Assembly (NCBI GenBank): GCA_964429075.1
Contig: CAYSBA010000043.1
Coordinates: 1-8,193, forward strand
Length of the DNA stretch: 8,193 nt
Reading direction: 5' to 3'
From: CAYSBA01 sp964429075 [NCBI: uncultured bacterium]
GTDB lineage: Bacteria; CAYSBA01
The translations under genes were made by a program, and so were the position numbers. The stretch's first letter is position 1. Each line of letters begins with the position of its first letter. Shown in pieces: positions 1 to 7,120 of the stretch. The notes beneath the pieces are model-generated. The model was not told the DNA's origin and did not search any database. It saw only the letters and a program-made list of their open reading frames with translations.

Positions 1-38
1 AAACTGTCTATTGATACAGGATAGGGGACTTAACAGAA

Positions 39-458
39 TTATTCGCCAATAATCTTTACAAGTACCCTTTTCTTACGTCTGCCATCAAATTCGCCGTAGA
101 AGATCTGTTCCCATGGACCAAAATCCAGTCTACCATCTGTAATTGCAACCACAACCTCTCTACCCATTATCTGTCTTTTGAGATGCGCATCTCCGTTGTC
201 TTCCCCTGTAAGATTATGTTTGTAGTTTGATAGTGGTTCATGCGGAGCAAGCTCTTCAAGCCATCTCTCATAGTCTTGATGAAGCCCTGGCTCATCATCA
301 TTTATAAAAACAGATGCTGTAATATGCATTGCATTTACAAGGCAGAGACCCTCTTTTACACCACTTTCTTTTACACATCTTTCTATCTGATCAGTTATAT
401 TTATAAATGCCCTTCTTGTTGGAACATTAAACCATAGTTCCTTCCTATAGCTTTTCAT
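39..458 (-). CDS. yjbQ: YjbQ-family protein (UPF0047; secondary thiamine-phosphate synthase family)
   Basis: This 139-residue protein matches the usual full length of the YjbQ/UPF0047 family, a small single-domain cytosolic fold. Visible family hallmarks are the HITAS segment near residue 45, a YKHN motif near 79, the [10 protein letters not shown] block near 85-94, the DGRLDFG-WEQI segment, and the C-terminal [14 protein letters not shown] strand. The conserved His and Asp residues of the presumed active site are all present. Some family members show weak thiamine-phosphate synthase activity, but the true physiological role is unsettled, so I do not claim it makes thiamine. The ATG lies one base after the oxidase stop codon. 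A strong AAGGAG at 466-471, inside the end of the oxidase gene, sits seven bases upstream and fixes the start. It is the last gene of the heme operon within the window, and no terminator is visible in the 38 bases after it. Family assignment is firm; role is open. Confidence 0.93.
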   Translation of the reverse strand: MKSYRKELWFNVPTRRAFINITDQIERCVKESGVKEGLCLVNAMHITASVFINDDEPGLHQDYERWLEELAPHEPLSNYKHNLTGEDNGDAHLKRQIMGREVVVAITDGRLDFGPWEQIFYGEFDGRRKKRVLVKIIGE

Positions 459-459
459 C

Positions 460-1842
460 TTAATGCTCCTTTTTTGAATTTATTGCATCAATTATCCTCT
501 GTTTCATTCTATATGCATCCTTTATGCAATCTGCAAGCGATATCCCCCTGTAGGCATTACCTACAAAGAATATCGATCCGTTTTCCTTCGAAATACGCTC
601 TATTGCCTCTACTTTCTTTGAGTGACCCACATTATACTGCGGTATCCCCTTTGGATGACGATATATTTTTATAAGCCCTGGCTCCTGTTTAATACCTACT
701 ATATCCTTTATTTCATCCTTTGTAATCTCTATCAATTCGTTATCTGACTTTTCAATCATCTCTGGCCGTTTTGCTCCGCCAAGTATCGTTCTTATCAAAA
801 ACTTATCTTCCGGGGACCTGAAACCAGGGAAAATACTCGATGTCCAGAGACTTCCAAGTATATTTCTCTTTTCTTTTGATGGAATTAAGAATCCAAAACC
901 ATTGAGTTTTGACTTAAGTTCTCTGTCTGGATCATCATATGAAAAGGCAACAACCACGCATGGTGCATAGGGTATCTCATTAAAAACCTCTGCATCACTA
1001 CCGATAAAATCCTTTACAAGATCATGGGTAATGTATGCAGGTGTGGCGAGTACAACAAATCTTGATTCGTACTCAAAACCATCTCCATAAACCACCCATC
1101 TATCCTTTTTAAAGTAAACCCTTTCCACCTGTCTTTCTGTCTCTACCTCCACCTTTTTTGCAAGTTCCTTTAAAAACCATCCCTGCCCTTTTTTAAAGGA
1201 AGTGAGCACACCAGCTGGACCGGCAGGCCCTCCTTTTAACTTCTTTTGTTTTTTCAGCCTGACCATACCCTTAAAAAGTCCACCATAGTTACTCTCGAGT
1301 TCAAAGATCTTTGGGAAGCTGCTTTTTAGACTCAATCTGTATGGGTCTCCAGCAAAGACTCCAGTTACCATTGGGTCAATTAATCTATCAAGGGCCTCTG
1401 TTCCAAGTCTCCTGATAGCAAATTGAGCAACCGTCTCATCATCAGTCCCCTTCTTTTGGCTCATGATTGGTTCGGAGAGTAATCTGAGTTTACCGGCAAC
1501 TGAAAGTAGCCTGCTCTTTAAGAACTCCTTTGGATCTTCAGGCAGCTTGTGAAGTGTACCGTTATGTAAGACAAAACGCTTTCTTGCTGCATCACTTGAA
1601 TATAAAATATTATCTGTAAATCCTGCATCTTTAACAAGTTCAATGGCCTCCTCTTTGCTGCTTAAAAATCCATTTGGACCTATCTCAATTAAATGACCCT
1701 CTACCTCTTCGGTACGGTTTTTACCACCTACAGATGCCTTTTTTTCTAATACAAGTACATCTAAAGGATGTTCACCCTTTTTTAAAAGATATGCAAGGGA
1801 AAGACCGGCAATTCCTCCTCCGACTACAATTACATCTCGCAT
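460..1842 (-). CDS. hemY: Protoporphyrinogen oxidase (FAD-dependent, HemY/HemG eukaryote-like type)
   Basis: This flavoenzyme oxidises protoporphyrinogen IX to protoporphyrin IX, the penultimate heme step, usually with O2 as acceptor, and is normally associated with the inner membrane. The 460-residue length is typical. The N-terminus carries the dinucleotide-binding motif [10 protein letters not shown] (residues 6-15), then an acidic-ended strand (VLVLEKK), a GG-K-RT segment and the substrate-side GPNGFL. The C-terminus has the family signature [13 protein letters not shown] beginning near residue 428, where FAD is clamped. The mid-protein [15 protein letters not shown] replaces the commoner SFRGGM form, a mild divergence. 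It overlaps hemH by 13 bases. The ATG has GGGAG at 1849-1853 six bases upstream, so it is probably translated by coupling to hemH. Coproporphyrinogen oxidase (Gram-positive pathway) is the main alternative, but HemN next door favours the protoporphyrin branch. The symbol hemY follows Bacillus usage; some genomes call it hemG. Confidence 0.93.
   Translation of the reverse strand: MRDVIVVGGGIAGLSLAYLLKKGEHPLDVLVLEKKASVGGKNRTEEVEGHLIEIGPNGFLSSKEEAIELVKDAGFTDNILYSSDAARKRFVLHNGTLHKLPEDPKEFLKSRLLSVAGKLRLLSEPIMSQKKGTDDETVAQFAIRRLGTEALDRLIDPMVTGVFAGDPYRLSLKSSFPKIFELESNYGGLFKGMVRLKKQKKLKGGPAGPAGVLTSFKKGQGWFLKELAKKVEVETERQVERVYFKKDRWVVYGDGFEYESRFVVLATPAYITHDLVKDFIGSDAEVFNEIPYAPCVVVAFSYDDPDRELKSKLNGFGFLIPSKEKRNILGSLWTSSIFPGFRSPEDKFLIRTILGGAKRPEMIEKSDNELIEITKDEIKDIVGIKQEPGLIKIYRHPKGIPQYNVGHSKKVEAIERISKENGSIFFVGNAYRGISLADCIKDAYRMKQRIIDAINSKKEH
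466..471 (-). promoter_or_regulatory. Strong Shine-Dalgarno of yjbQ inside the oxidase gene
   Basis: AAGGAG on the minus strand overlaps the last Lys-Glu codons of the protoporphyrinogen oxidase gene and sits seven bases before the yjbQ ATG. It is the strongest ribosome site in the minus-strand operon, so yjbQ could be translated at least as well as the gene before it. Confidence 0.75.
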
Positions 1843-2810
1843 ATCTCACTCCCAATCTTTAATTTTGCCTCTATCAAATCAGCAAGTGACTTTGCAAGTC
1901 CACTGTCTTCATTGTGACAGGGTAACCTTATATAGTCAACCTTAGCGTTCTCTATCTTCTTTTTAAACATTATATCGAGTTCATAAAGGGTCTCAAGGTT
2001 TTCAGTCACAAAACTTATAGGGACTATAATAATCCTTTTAAAGTCTTCAGCAATGCACTTATTCACAACCTCTTTTAATGACGGACCAAGCCATTCAATT
2101 GGTCCAACCTTACTTTGAAAGCCAAGCCTGTAGTTAAAATCTAAAGAGGTTCTCTCAACTATTCTTTTTACAGTTTCCTTAACCTGATTTTCATAGGGAT
2201 CCCCTCTTTTTATCTGCCTATATGGAATACTATGTGCACTGAAGATAACCACATCCTCTTCTTGTGGACCTATATCTTTTATATTAGATACATAATGGTC
2301 GATATAACCCTGCTCCAGGTGGAAGCTTCTGATAAAATGTATCTTTTTTTGAGAAATTCTGTACCGCTTTGCAAGGATCTCCAACTTTTTCTCAATCGCA
2401 CCTGTTGTTGAATATGAATAGTGAGGGAACATAGGAACAATTATAATCCTTGTATCATCTTCAATATATTCTTTTATCTTTCTAAGGACATCATCTAATA
2501 GTGGTTCAGAATACATCATCGCCCATCTTACTTCGGTATCTAATTCTTGTTCGTTGAGTATCTTTTTGATTAACTTTGCTTGATTTTCTGTAATTCTCAA
2601 AAGGGGTGAATCCCATCCTATAGCATCATACATTTTTTTAGTCTTGTTTGTCCTTATCCTTGTTATAATACCTGCCAGTACCATCTGAAGTGACTCACTG
2701 AAAGGAGTTCTGATCAGGTTCTTATCAGAAAACATTCTGAACAAAAATGACTTTACCTCAGCCGGGCTAGAAGGTCCTCCAAGGTTCACAAGTATTACAA
2801 AGTCTGCCAT
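1830..2810 (-). CDS. hemH: Ferrochelatase
   Basis: Ferrochelatase inserts Fe2+ into protoporphyrin IX to make protoheme, the last step of the pathway. The 326 residues match the usual bacterial length. Signatures in order are VNLGGPSSPAEV (8-19) with the FLFRMFSD segment, the PMFPHYSYSTTG loop (126-137), FSAHSIP with the catalytic His193, the GDPYENQV helix, YRLGFQSKVGPIEWLGP (227-243), and PISFVTENLETLYELD (264-279). Glu273 matches the conserved metal-site Glu (human Glu343). Asn271 takes the place of the His found in human and many bacterial enzymes; that site is not invariant in the family. I see no set of four closely spaced cysteines that would support an Fe-S cluster. The gene starts seven bases after hemN and ends inside the oxidase gene. 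Its Shine-Dalgarno is weak (no GGAG-like element), so translation probably depends on ribosomes finishing hemN. Confidence 0.95.
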   Translation of the reverse strand: MADFVILVNLGGPSSPAEVKSFLFRMFSDKNLIRTPFSESLQMVLAGIITRIRTNKTKKMYDAIGWDSPLLRITENQAKLIKKILNEQELDTEVRWAMMYSEPLLDDVLRKIKEYIEDDTRIIIVPMFPHYSYSTTGAIEKKLEILAKRYRISQKKIHFIRSFHLEQGYIDHYVSNIKDIGPQEEDVVIFSAHSIPYRQIKRGDPYENQVKETVKRIVERTSLDFNYRLGFQSKVGPIEWLGPSLKEVVNKCIAEDFKRIIIVPISFVTENLETLYELDIMFKKKIENAKVDYIRLPCHNEDSGLAKSLADLIEAKLKIGSEICEM

Positions 2811-2817
2811 TTATGAT

Positions 2818-4212
2818 CTAAATAGTTCTACTAAATTTTGCCCTACCTGACTTGTTTAGCTCTGGTAGATACTCATCAAAGATCATAGCGATGTTTCTTA
2901 GGAAGAACCTGCCCTTTGGTGTAACGTACAGACCATCTTCTCTTAGATCAACGAGATTCTCATTTTGCAGATCTAAAAGCCGTTCAAGCTCTAAATGGAA
3001 CTGATCTGAAAAACTTTCTATACCAAAAAGAGCAGAAACCTTTTCGTAATTAACCCTGAGATTACACATAATTTCTCTTATTATGTAGCCTCGAAGGTTA
3101 TCGTTTTGTGTCTTTATATAACCTTTTTCAGTTGCAAAAGATCCTTTTGAGATAGCAAGATGGTAATCACCAAGGCGTCTTAGATTTTGAAAATATCCAT
3201 CCTTAACCTCACCAATAGATGTGACACCAAACCCTATAAGATCGTCTGCCCTCTTTACTGTGTAGCCCTGAAAATTTCTGTAAAGATTGCCATTTTTAAG
3301 ACTTATACAGAGCTCATCATCAGGTTTGGCAAAGTGATCCATACCTATCTGTTCATACCCAGCATCCATCAACATATTAACAGTCTGTGCGAATGTATTA
3401 AATTTTTCTACAGGCTTAGGTAGCCACTCCTTAAGGATCTTTTTCTGATGTGGTTTCATCCAGGGGACATAGGCAAAACTAAACAGTGCAATCCTATCAG
3501 GAGAAAGTTCAATGACCTTCTCAACCGTATATCTAAATGTATCCCAGCTCTGACCCGGTAATCCATAGACAAGATCTATATTGATACTTTTGAACCCTGA
3601 CCTTCTACATGCCTCAAAAATTGGTATGGTAACAGATTCTGGTTGTATGCGATTTATCAAACGTTGAACCTTTGGATCAAAGTCCTGTACCCCCATACTT
3701 ATCCTGTTAAATCCAAGCTCTCTAAGAAAAAAGATCTGATCCGGGGATGAAGATCGGGGATCTATCTCAAGGGCAATCTCGGCATCTTCACTAAAGGAAA
3801 AGTGACTTTTAATACTTGAGAAAAGTCTTTTTATTCTATCATCTCCTATGGAATTTGGAGAACCACCACCCCAATGCATCTGAGATATTATACGCCTTCT
3901 GCCAAGAATATCAGACACAAGATCCATCTCTTTATCAAGATCATCCAGATACCTATCAATTATATCCTTCCTCTTTATAACCATGGCATTACAGCCACAG
4001 AAATGACACATTATCTTACAGAATGGGATATGAAAGTATACAGAAATTGGTTTTTCTGATTCTCTGGCCGATTTCTTTAGATGATTTATGTAGTCCTGTT
4101 GACCAACACCCTTATGAAAGATTGGAGCTGTTGGATAACTTGTATAACGAGGCCCCGGGATATCATATTTGAGTAACGTCTCGACATCAATCCTGAATCT
4201 TTCATCTGCCAT
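2818..4212 (-). CDS. hemN: Oxygen-independent coproporphyrinogen III oxidase (radical SAM)
   Basis: HemN is a cytosolic radical-SAM enzyme that decarboxylates two propionate side chains of coproporphyrinogen III to give protoporphyrinogen IX without O2. The 464-residue length is full size. The [4Fe-4S]-binding motif appears as FHIPFC-IMC-FCGC with Cys65, Cys69, Cys72 and Cys74, the C-X3-C-X2-C-X-C form expected of genuine HemN. The N-terminal YDIPGPRYTSYPTAP (residues 16-30) and the HWGGGSPN, EIDPR, GVQDFDPKVQ and DLVYGLPGQ motifs, which shape the SAM site and barrel, are all present. The C-terminal HemN domain runs over roughly the last 110 residues. These points argue against the related HemW heme chaperone, which lacks the fourth Cys pattern. 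The gene begins three bases after the hemE stop and is followed seven bases later by hemH, so the four heme genes lie in biochemical order except that hemH precedes the oxidase. Confidence 0.96.
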   Translation of the reverse strand: MADERFRIDVETLLKYDIPGPRYTSYPTAPIFHKGVGQQDYINHLKKSARESEKPISVYFHIPFCKIMCHFCGCNAMVIKRKDIIDRYLDDLDKEMDLVSDILGRRRIISQMHWGGGSPNSIGDDRIKRLFSSIKSHFSFSEDAEIALEIDPRSSSPDQIFFLRELGFNRISMGVQDFDPKVQRLINRIQPESVTIPIFEACRRSGFKSINIDLVYGLPGQSWDTFRYTVEKVIELSPDRIALFSFAYVPWMKPHQKKILKEWLPKPVEKFNTFAQTVNMLMDAGYEQIGMDHFAKPDDELCISLKNGNLYRNFQGYTVKRADDLIGFGVTSIGEVKDGYFQNLRRLGDYHLAISKGSFATEKGYIKTQNDNLRGYIIREIMCNLRVNYEKVSALFGIESFSDQFHLELERLLDLQNENLVDLREDGLYVTPKGRFFLRNIAMIFDEYLPELNKSGRAKFSRTI

Positions 4213-4215
4213 AAT

Positions 4216-5283
4216 CTATCCACTAAAATTATGTACAATATCAACAATAAGGTCAATCTTGTCAGGATCTGTCTGTTTTAGAATTCCATGACCAAGGTTA
4301 AATATGTATCTGTTTTGACCATTTTTCAATGCACCAGAGAGGATATATCTCACATCCTCTACTAATTCCTTATCAGGTTTAAATAGAGCAGCTGGATCAA
4401 GATTACCCTGAATAACAATATCACCAAGTATAGACCTTGCTATTTCAATATCAATACGCCAATCAATGCTTATACATTGAGCACCACACTCTTTTATAAT
4501 ATCGAGATAGGAGCTTGTACCGTTTGAGTAGTAAATAACTGGTACATTCCGTTCTTTTACAGCTGAAATTAGTTGTTTAATGTAAGGCAGATTTTTTGTT
4601 TTATAGTCAACAGGACTCAATGCACCTGCCCAGGAATCAAAGATCTGAACAAGATCTACCCCTGCATCAATTTGGGCAAAGAGATACTCTTTAAGTGACT
4701 CAGTAAGCCTTTCCATAAGGGCAAAGAAGTTTTTCTGTTCCATATTCATGTATCGTTTTGCAGTATCAAATGTCCTTGATGTACGCCCCTCTATACAATA
4801 GCACGCAAGTGTAAAGGGAGCACCACAAAATCCAATCAGGGGGAGTCGGTTATTTAGTTCATCTTTAACAAGCCTTATAGTTTTAAAGAGAAAATCAATC
4901 TTTGATAAATCAATAGTTTTACCTGAGCCTTCAGGGAGTTTATTAATTCGAGAAAGACAATTTGTAATATAGGGCCCTTTTTCATCAAAAACCACATCAA
5001 AACCAACAGGTTCTAACGGCACAAGTATATCTGAAAAGATTATTGCTGCATCAAGGTCATAGCGCTCAACAGGCTGAAGTGTGATCCTTGTTGCAATCTC
5101 TGGTGTCTTACACATGATAAAAAAGTTTTTGCCCTCTCTGATCTTTCTGTATTCAGGGAGATAGCGTCCAGCCTGACGCATAAACCAGACGGGAGTACGA
5201 TTCGGTTCCTTGCCTCGTAGAACGTCTAAGAGGGCTGAATTTTTAATTTTTGATTCCAAGGACTTCTGATAGCGAGTTAACAA
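4216..5283 (-). CDS. hemE: Uroporphyrinogen decarboxylase
   Basis: HemE removes the four acetate carboxyls of uroporphyrinogen III to form coproporphyrinogen III, cofactor-free, in the cytosol. Family signatures are PVWFMRQAGRYLPEYR (residues 31-46, with the substrate-binding arginines), IIFSDILVPLEPVGFDV with the key Asp, CYCIEGRTSRTF, LVQIFDSWAG and the C-terminal NLGHGI with its conserved His. The start is unusual: there is no in-frame ATG or GTG before the conserved core. The furthest-upstream plausible start is TTG at 5283, preceded by AGAGGA (5295-5300) eleven bases away; in-frame stops lie just beyond. This gives 355 residues and a 41-base overlap with hisC. A TTG at 5259 or an ATT at 5247 are weaker alternatives. 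Most HemE proteins begin about 10-15 residues before the LRGKEPNRTPVWF segment, so the extra N-terminal residues are uncertain. Function is secure; start is not. Confidence 0.94.
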   Translation of the reverse strand: MLTRYQKSLESKIKNSALLDVLRGKEPNRTPVWFMRQAGRYLPEYRKIREGKNFFIMCKTPEIATRITLQPVERYDLDAAIIFSDILVPLEPVGFDVVFDEKGPYITNCLSRINKLPEGSGKTIDLSKIDFLFKTIRLVKDELNNRLPLIGFCGAPFTLACYCIEGRTSRTFDTAKRYMNMEQKNFFALMERLTESLKEYLFAQIDAGVDLVQIFDSWAGALSPVDYKTKNLPYIKQLISAVKERNVPVIYYSNGTSSYLDIIKECGAQCISIDWRIDIEIARSILGDIVIQGNLDPAALFKPDKELVEDVRYILSGALKNGQNRYIFNLGHGILKQTDPDKIDLIVDIVHNFSG

Positions 5284-6340
5284 ATCGATTGTTTTCCTCT
5301 GGCAAGCCTATTGTTACCCTGAAGTGGGTTGGCATCTCATAGGGAACGAGAGGCCTTATAATAACACCACGTTTTAACATTTCCTGAAACACCTCACCAG
5401 ATGGTCTTTTTACATCTATCAGTATAAAGTTCGTATTTCCTGCAATATGCCAGATAGCAAGTTCAGACATCTTTTCTGTAAGGAACTCTCTACCTCTGTC
5501 TGCAAGTTCTTTGCTCCTTTTAACATGCTCTTTATCATCCATTGCTGCGATTGCTGCTATCTGGGCAAGGCTGTTACAATTAAAAGGATTTCTGACCCTG
5601 TTGCAGTAGTTAACAATATCCTCATGTGCCACAGCGTAACCAACCCTGAGACCGGCAAGACCGTATATCTTTGAAAAGGTCCTTAATGTAACAATTCGTG
5701 GGTCCTTAGAGATATAAGTACTTGAATCGGGGTAATCATTCTGATCCACATATTCAAAATAGGCCTCATCCATAACAATTATAAGATGTTCTGGGGTGTT
5801 TTCCAGGAACCATTCAAATTCATCTTTTGTGATGTAAGTGCCTGTTGGATTGTTAGGATTGGCTATAAAAACAATCTTTGTCTTATCGGTTACCGCATGA
5901 GCAAGGGCCTCTACATCAAACCTCCAGTCTTTCATTGGGACCTCAACTATCCTTCTATCATGAGCCATTGCACCGATCTTGTACATGATAAAGGAGTATT
6001 TTGATAGGAGGACTTCCTCATCCGGTCTGACAAGGGCCCTTATTAAGATATCAATAATCTCATTAGTCCCATTTCCAATCAGGATGTTTTTTAACTCTAC
6101 ATAATGTTTTTGAGCCAGCTTTGTTCTGAGGTGATAAGCACCTCCATCAGGGTATAAAAAGACCTCCTTCAAATATGAACTGATTGCTTCAACAGCTTTT
6201 GGAGATGCACCAAGGGCGTTTTCATTGCTGGCGAGTTTTATTATATCGGTTATACCATATTCCCTTGATACTTCGTCTATAGGCTTTCCTGGTTCATATG
6301 GCTTTAGCTTTTTAATAGATTCGGTAACCTCAATATGCAT
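5243..6340 (-). CDS. hisC: Histidinol-phosphate aminotransferase
   Basis: This is a fold-type I PLP aminotransferase of the HisC family, which converts imidazole-acetol phosphate plus glutamate to histidinol phosphate in histidine synthesis and may also act on aromatic amino acids. Length (365 residues) is typical. Seen in order are the N-terminal LKPYEPGKP (12-20), LASNENALGASP (36-47), the YPDGGAYHLR phosphate-site loop (63-72), GNGTNEII (89-96), NPNNPTG (161-167), DEAYFEY (191-197), and TFSKIYGLAGLRVGY (221-235). In that last segment Lys224 forms the Schiff base and Arg232 helps bind PLP phosphate. A C-terminal FRVTIG supplies the carboxylate-binding Arg. AGGGGG at 6345-6350 lies four bases before the ATG. 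It is the first protein gene after two tRNA genes and overlaps hemE by 41 bases. No other his gene is visible, so a broader aminotransferase role is possible. Confidence 0.92.
   Translation of the reverse strand: MHIEVTESIKKLKPYEPGKPIDEVSREYGITDIIKLASNENALGASPKAVEAISSYLKEVFLYPDGGAYHLRTKLAQKHYVELKNILIGNGTNEIIDILIRALVRPDEEVLLSKYSFIMYKIGAMAHDRRIVEVPMKDWRFDVEALAHAVTDKTKIVFIANPNNPTGTYITKDEFEWFLENTPEHLIIVMDEAYFEYVDQNDYPDSSTYISKDPRIVTLRTFSKIYGLAGLRVGYAVAHEDIVNYCNRVRNPFNCNSLAQIAAIAAMDDKEHVKRSKELADRGREFLTEKMSELAIWHIAGNTNFILIDVKRPSGEVFQEMLKRGVIIRPLVPYEMPTHFRVTIGLPEENNRFVNSLSEVLGIKN
5295..5300 (-). promoter_or_regulatory. Ribosome binding site deciding the TTG start of hemE
   Basis: AGAGGA on the minus strand lies inside the hisC coding region, eleven bases before TTG 5283. 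It is the only purine-rich element well placed for any candidate hemE start, which is why I chose TTG over the downstream TTG and ATT codons. The spacing is longer than ideal. Ribosomes leaving hisC, which stop 41 bases further on, could assist initiation. Confidence 0.45.
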
Positions 6341-6366
6341 ATTACCCCCTATTTCTATAAAAAAAG

Positions 6367-6440
6367 CGGGGTGGACGGGACTCGAACCCGCGCCCTCCGA
6401 CGTGACAGGCCGGCGTTATAACCAACTTAACTACCACCCC
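6367..6440 (-). tRNA. tRNA-Asp (anticodon GTC)
   Basis: The 74-base minus-strand sequence folds as a full cloverleaf. The acceptor stem is GGGGTGG/CCACCCC, bases 8-9 are TA, the D arm contains TTGG, the anticodon stem is CCGGC/GTCGG with loop CTGTCAC, the variable loop is AGGGC, and the T arm is GCGGG-TTCGAGT-CCCGT. The discriminator base is G, as expected for tRNA-Asp. The anticodon lies at 6404-6406. CCA is not encoded and must be added after transcription. It lies 49 bases downstream of tRNA-Val and only 26 bases before hisC on the same strand. Confidence 0.97.
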
Positions 6441-6489
6441 GCATATTCCTTTTTATAAGTCTCTTGTAAAAGATCAATATATATCTATC

Positions 6490-6561
6490 TGGGCGGAACA
6501 GGGCTCGAACCTGCGACCTTCGGCTTGTAAGGCCGACGCTCTCCCACTGAGCTATCCGCCC
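6490..6561 (-). tRNA. tRNA-Val (anticodon TAC)
   Basis: The 72-base minus-strand sequence forms a complete cloverleaf. The acceptor stem is GGGCGGA/TCCGCCC with discriminator A, the D stem is GCTC/GAGC, the anticodon stem is TCGGC/GCCGA with loop CTTACAA, the variable loop is AGGTC, and the T arm is GCAGG-TTCGAGC-CCTGT. The anticodon TAC at 6527-6529 reads GTA and, with wobble modification, other Val codons. CCA is not encoded. It is the first transcribed unit after the minus-strand promoter. Confidence 0.97.
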
Positions 6562-6574
6562 GATTGGGTAATCA

Positions 6575-6603
6575 GTTATAAAACAACAGTTTGGTGTTGT
6601 CAA
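6575..6603 (-). promoter_or_regulatory. Sigma-70-type promoter for the tRNA-Val/tRNA-Asp (and possibly hisC-hem) transcript
   Basis: On the minus strand a perfect TTGACA (6598-6603) is followed by exactly 17 bases and then TATAAC (6575-6580). Transcription would begin around 6568, a few bases before the tRNA-Val 5' end at 6561. The match to the housekeeping consensus is near ideal, with only the last -10 base differing. Since no terminator or second clear promoter lies between tRNA-Asp and hisC, this promoter may also feed the heme operon; that last step is inference. Confidence 0.7.
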
Positions 6604-6621
6604 GACTATTTACTTGAAAGG

Positions 6622-6648
6622 TTGACATTGTTTGTGCAATACTATAAT
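6622..6648 (+). promoter_or_regulatory. Divergent sigma-70-type promoter for the Cys-rich lipoprotein
   Basis: A perfect TTGACA (6622-6627) and a perfect TATAAT (6643-6648) lie on the plus strand, about 30 bases before the lipoprotein ATG. The spacer is 15 bases, shorter than the preferred 17, which usually weakens a promoter or makes it depend on an activator. Its -35 box is 18 bases from the -35 box of the opposing tRNA promoter, so the two polymerase sites are back to back. Confidence 0.6.
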
Positions 6649-6678
6649 CAATGAGAAAATTTTAAAAAGGAGATAGGT

Positions 6679-7104
6679 ATGAAAATTTACATGAAAGTCT
6701 TACAGATTGCCTTTTTGGGTTTAATTACTGTACCCTTTTTTGCTTCGTGTGGAAGTATGAACTTAGATGACTACATACAGAAGTCTTCTGAGTCCTTCTG
6801 TAAGAAGTACGATGAGTGTTTTACTGATCAGGAAAAATCAGATATGGCACAGTATGTTGGATACTCCAATTATGATGAGTGTGTAAGTAAAATGGAACAA
6901 AATGCGAAGGACTCTGATCAATACAAAGCTATCAAAGATGGTACCTGTGACTTTAATTCAGACAATGCCCAGAAATGCCTCGATCATTTTGATAAGGAAT
7001 ATACGTGTGACGATATGAAAGGAAAGGGAAGCTATCAGGATGATCCATCGTGTAATGAGGTGGTATCTGGAAGTGACCCGGTCTGTCAGAATCAGAACAA
7101 ATAA
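6679..7104 (+). CDS. Cys-rich secreted lipoprotein of unknown function
   Basis: This 141-residue protein opens with a short basic start, a hydrophobic stretch (residues 7-21) and a lipobox FASC, so signal peptidase II should cleave before Cys24. Gly25 at +2 is not the inner-membrane retention Asp, so outer-membrane or surface placement is likely. The mature part is acidic and polar with eight further cysteines (41, 47, 68, 90, 100, 110, 125, 136), enough for four disulfides. The layout (C-x5-C, then a DEC, a CD, a KCL and an SC segment) resembles small lipoproteins common in Myxococcota and related deltaproteobacteria, which have no assigned function. The start is supported by AAGGAG (6667-6672) six bases before the ATG and a promoter at 6622-6648. 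It is divergent from the tRNA-heme unit and 74 bases ahead of an FHA gene. Lipoprotein status is solid; I do not assign a role. Confidence 0.88.
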   Translation: MKIYMKVLQIAFLGLITVPFFASCGSMNLDDYIQKSSESFCKKYDECFTDQEKSDMAQYVGYSNYDECVSKMEQNAKDSDQYKAIKDGTCDFNSDNAQKCLDHFDKEYTCDDMKGKGSYQDDPSCNEVVSGSDPVCQNQNK

Positions 7105-7120
7105 AAGACCCATAGAGATA

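Noticed and set aside
3187-4059. Plus-strand short frames of 78 and 61 codons within hemN
   Set aside because: Antisense to a fully conserved HemN sequence; no family resemblance or ribosome site.
2818-4212. HemW heme chaperone instead of HemN
   Set aside because: The fourth Cys (C-X3-C-X2-C-X-C) and the N-terminal PRYTSYPT segment are HemN features, and the gene lies among heme synthesis genes.
6225-6458. Plus-strand open frame of 77 codons over the tRNA-Asp gene
   Set aside because: Its C-terminal half is the reverse complement of tRNA-Asp read as protein, a well-known false gene; the rest is antisense to hisC and there is no ribosome site.
6367-6561. Tandem tRNA genes as an integration (att) site
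   Set aside because: No repeated tRNA 3' end, no integrase and no compositional break are visible on either side.
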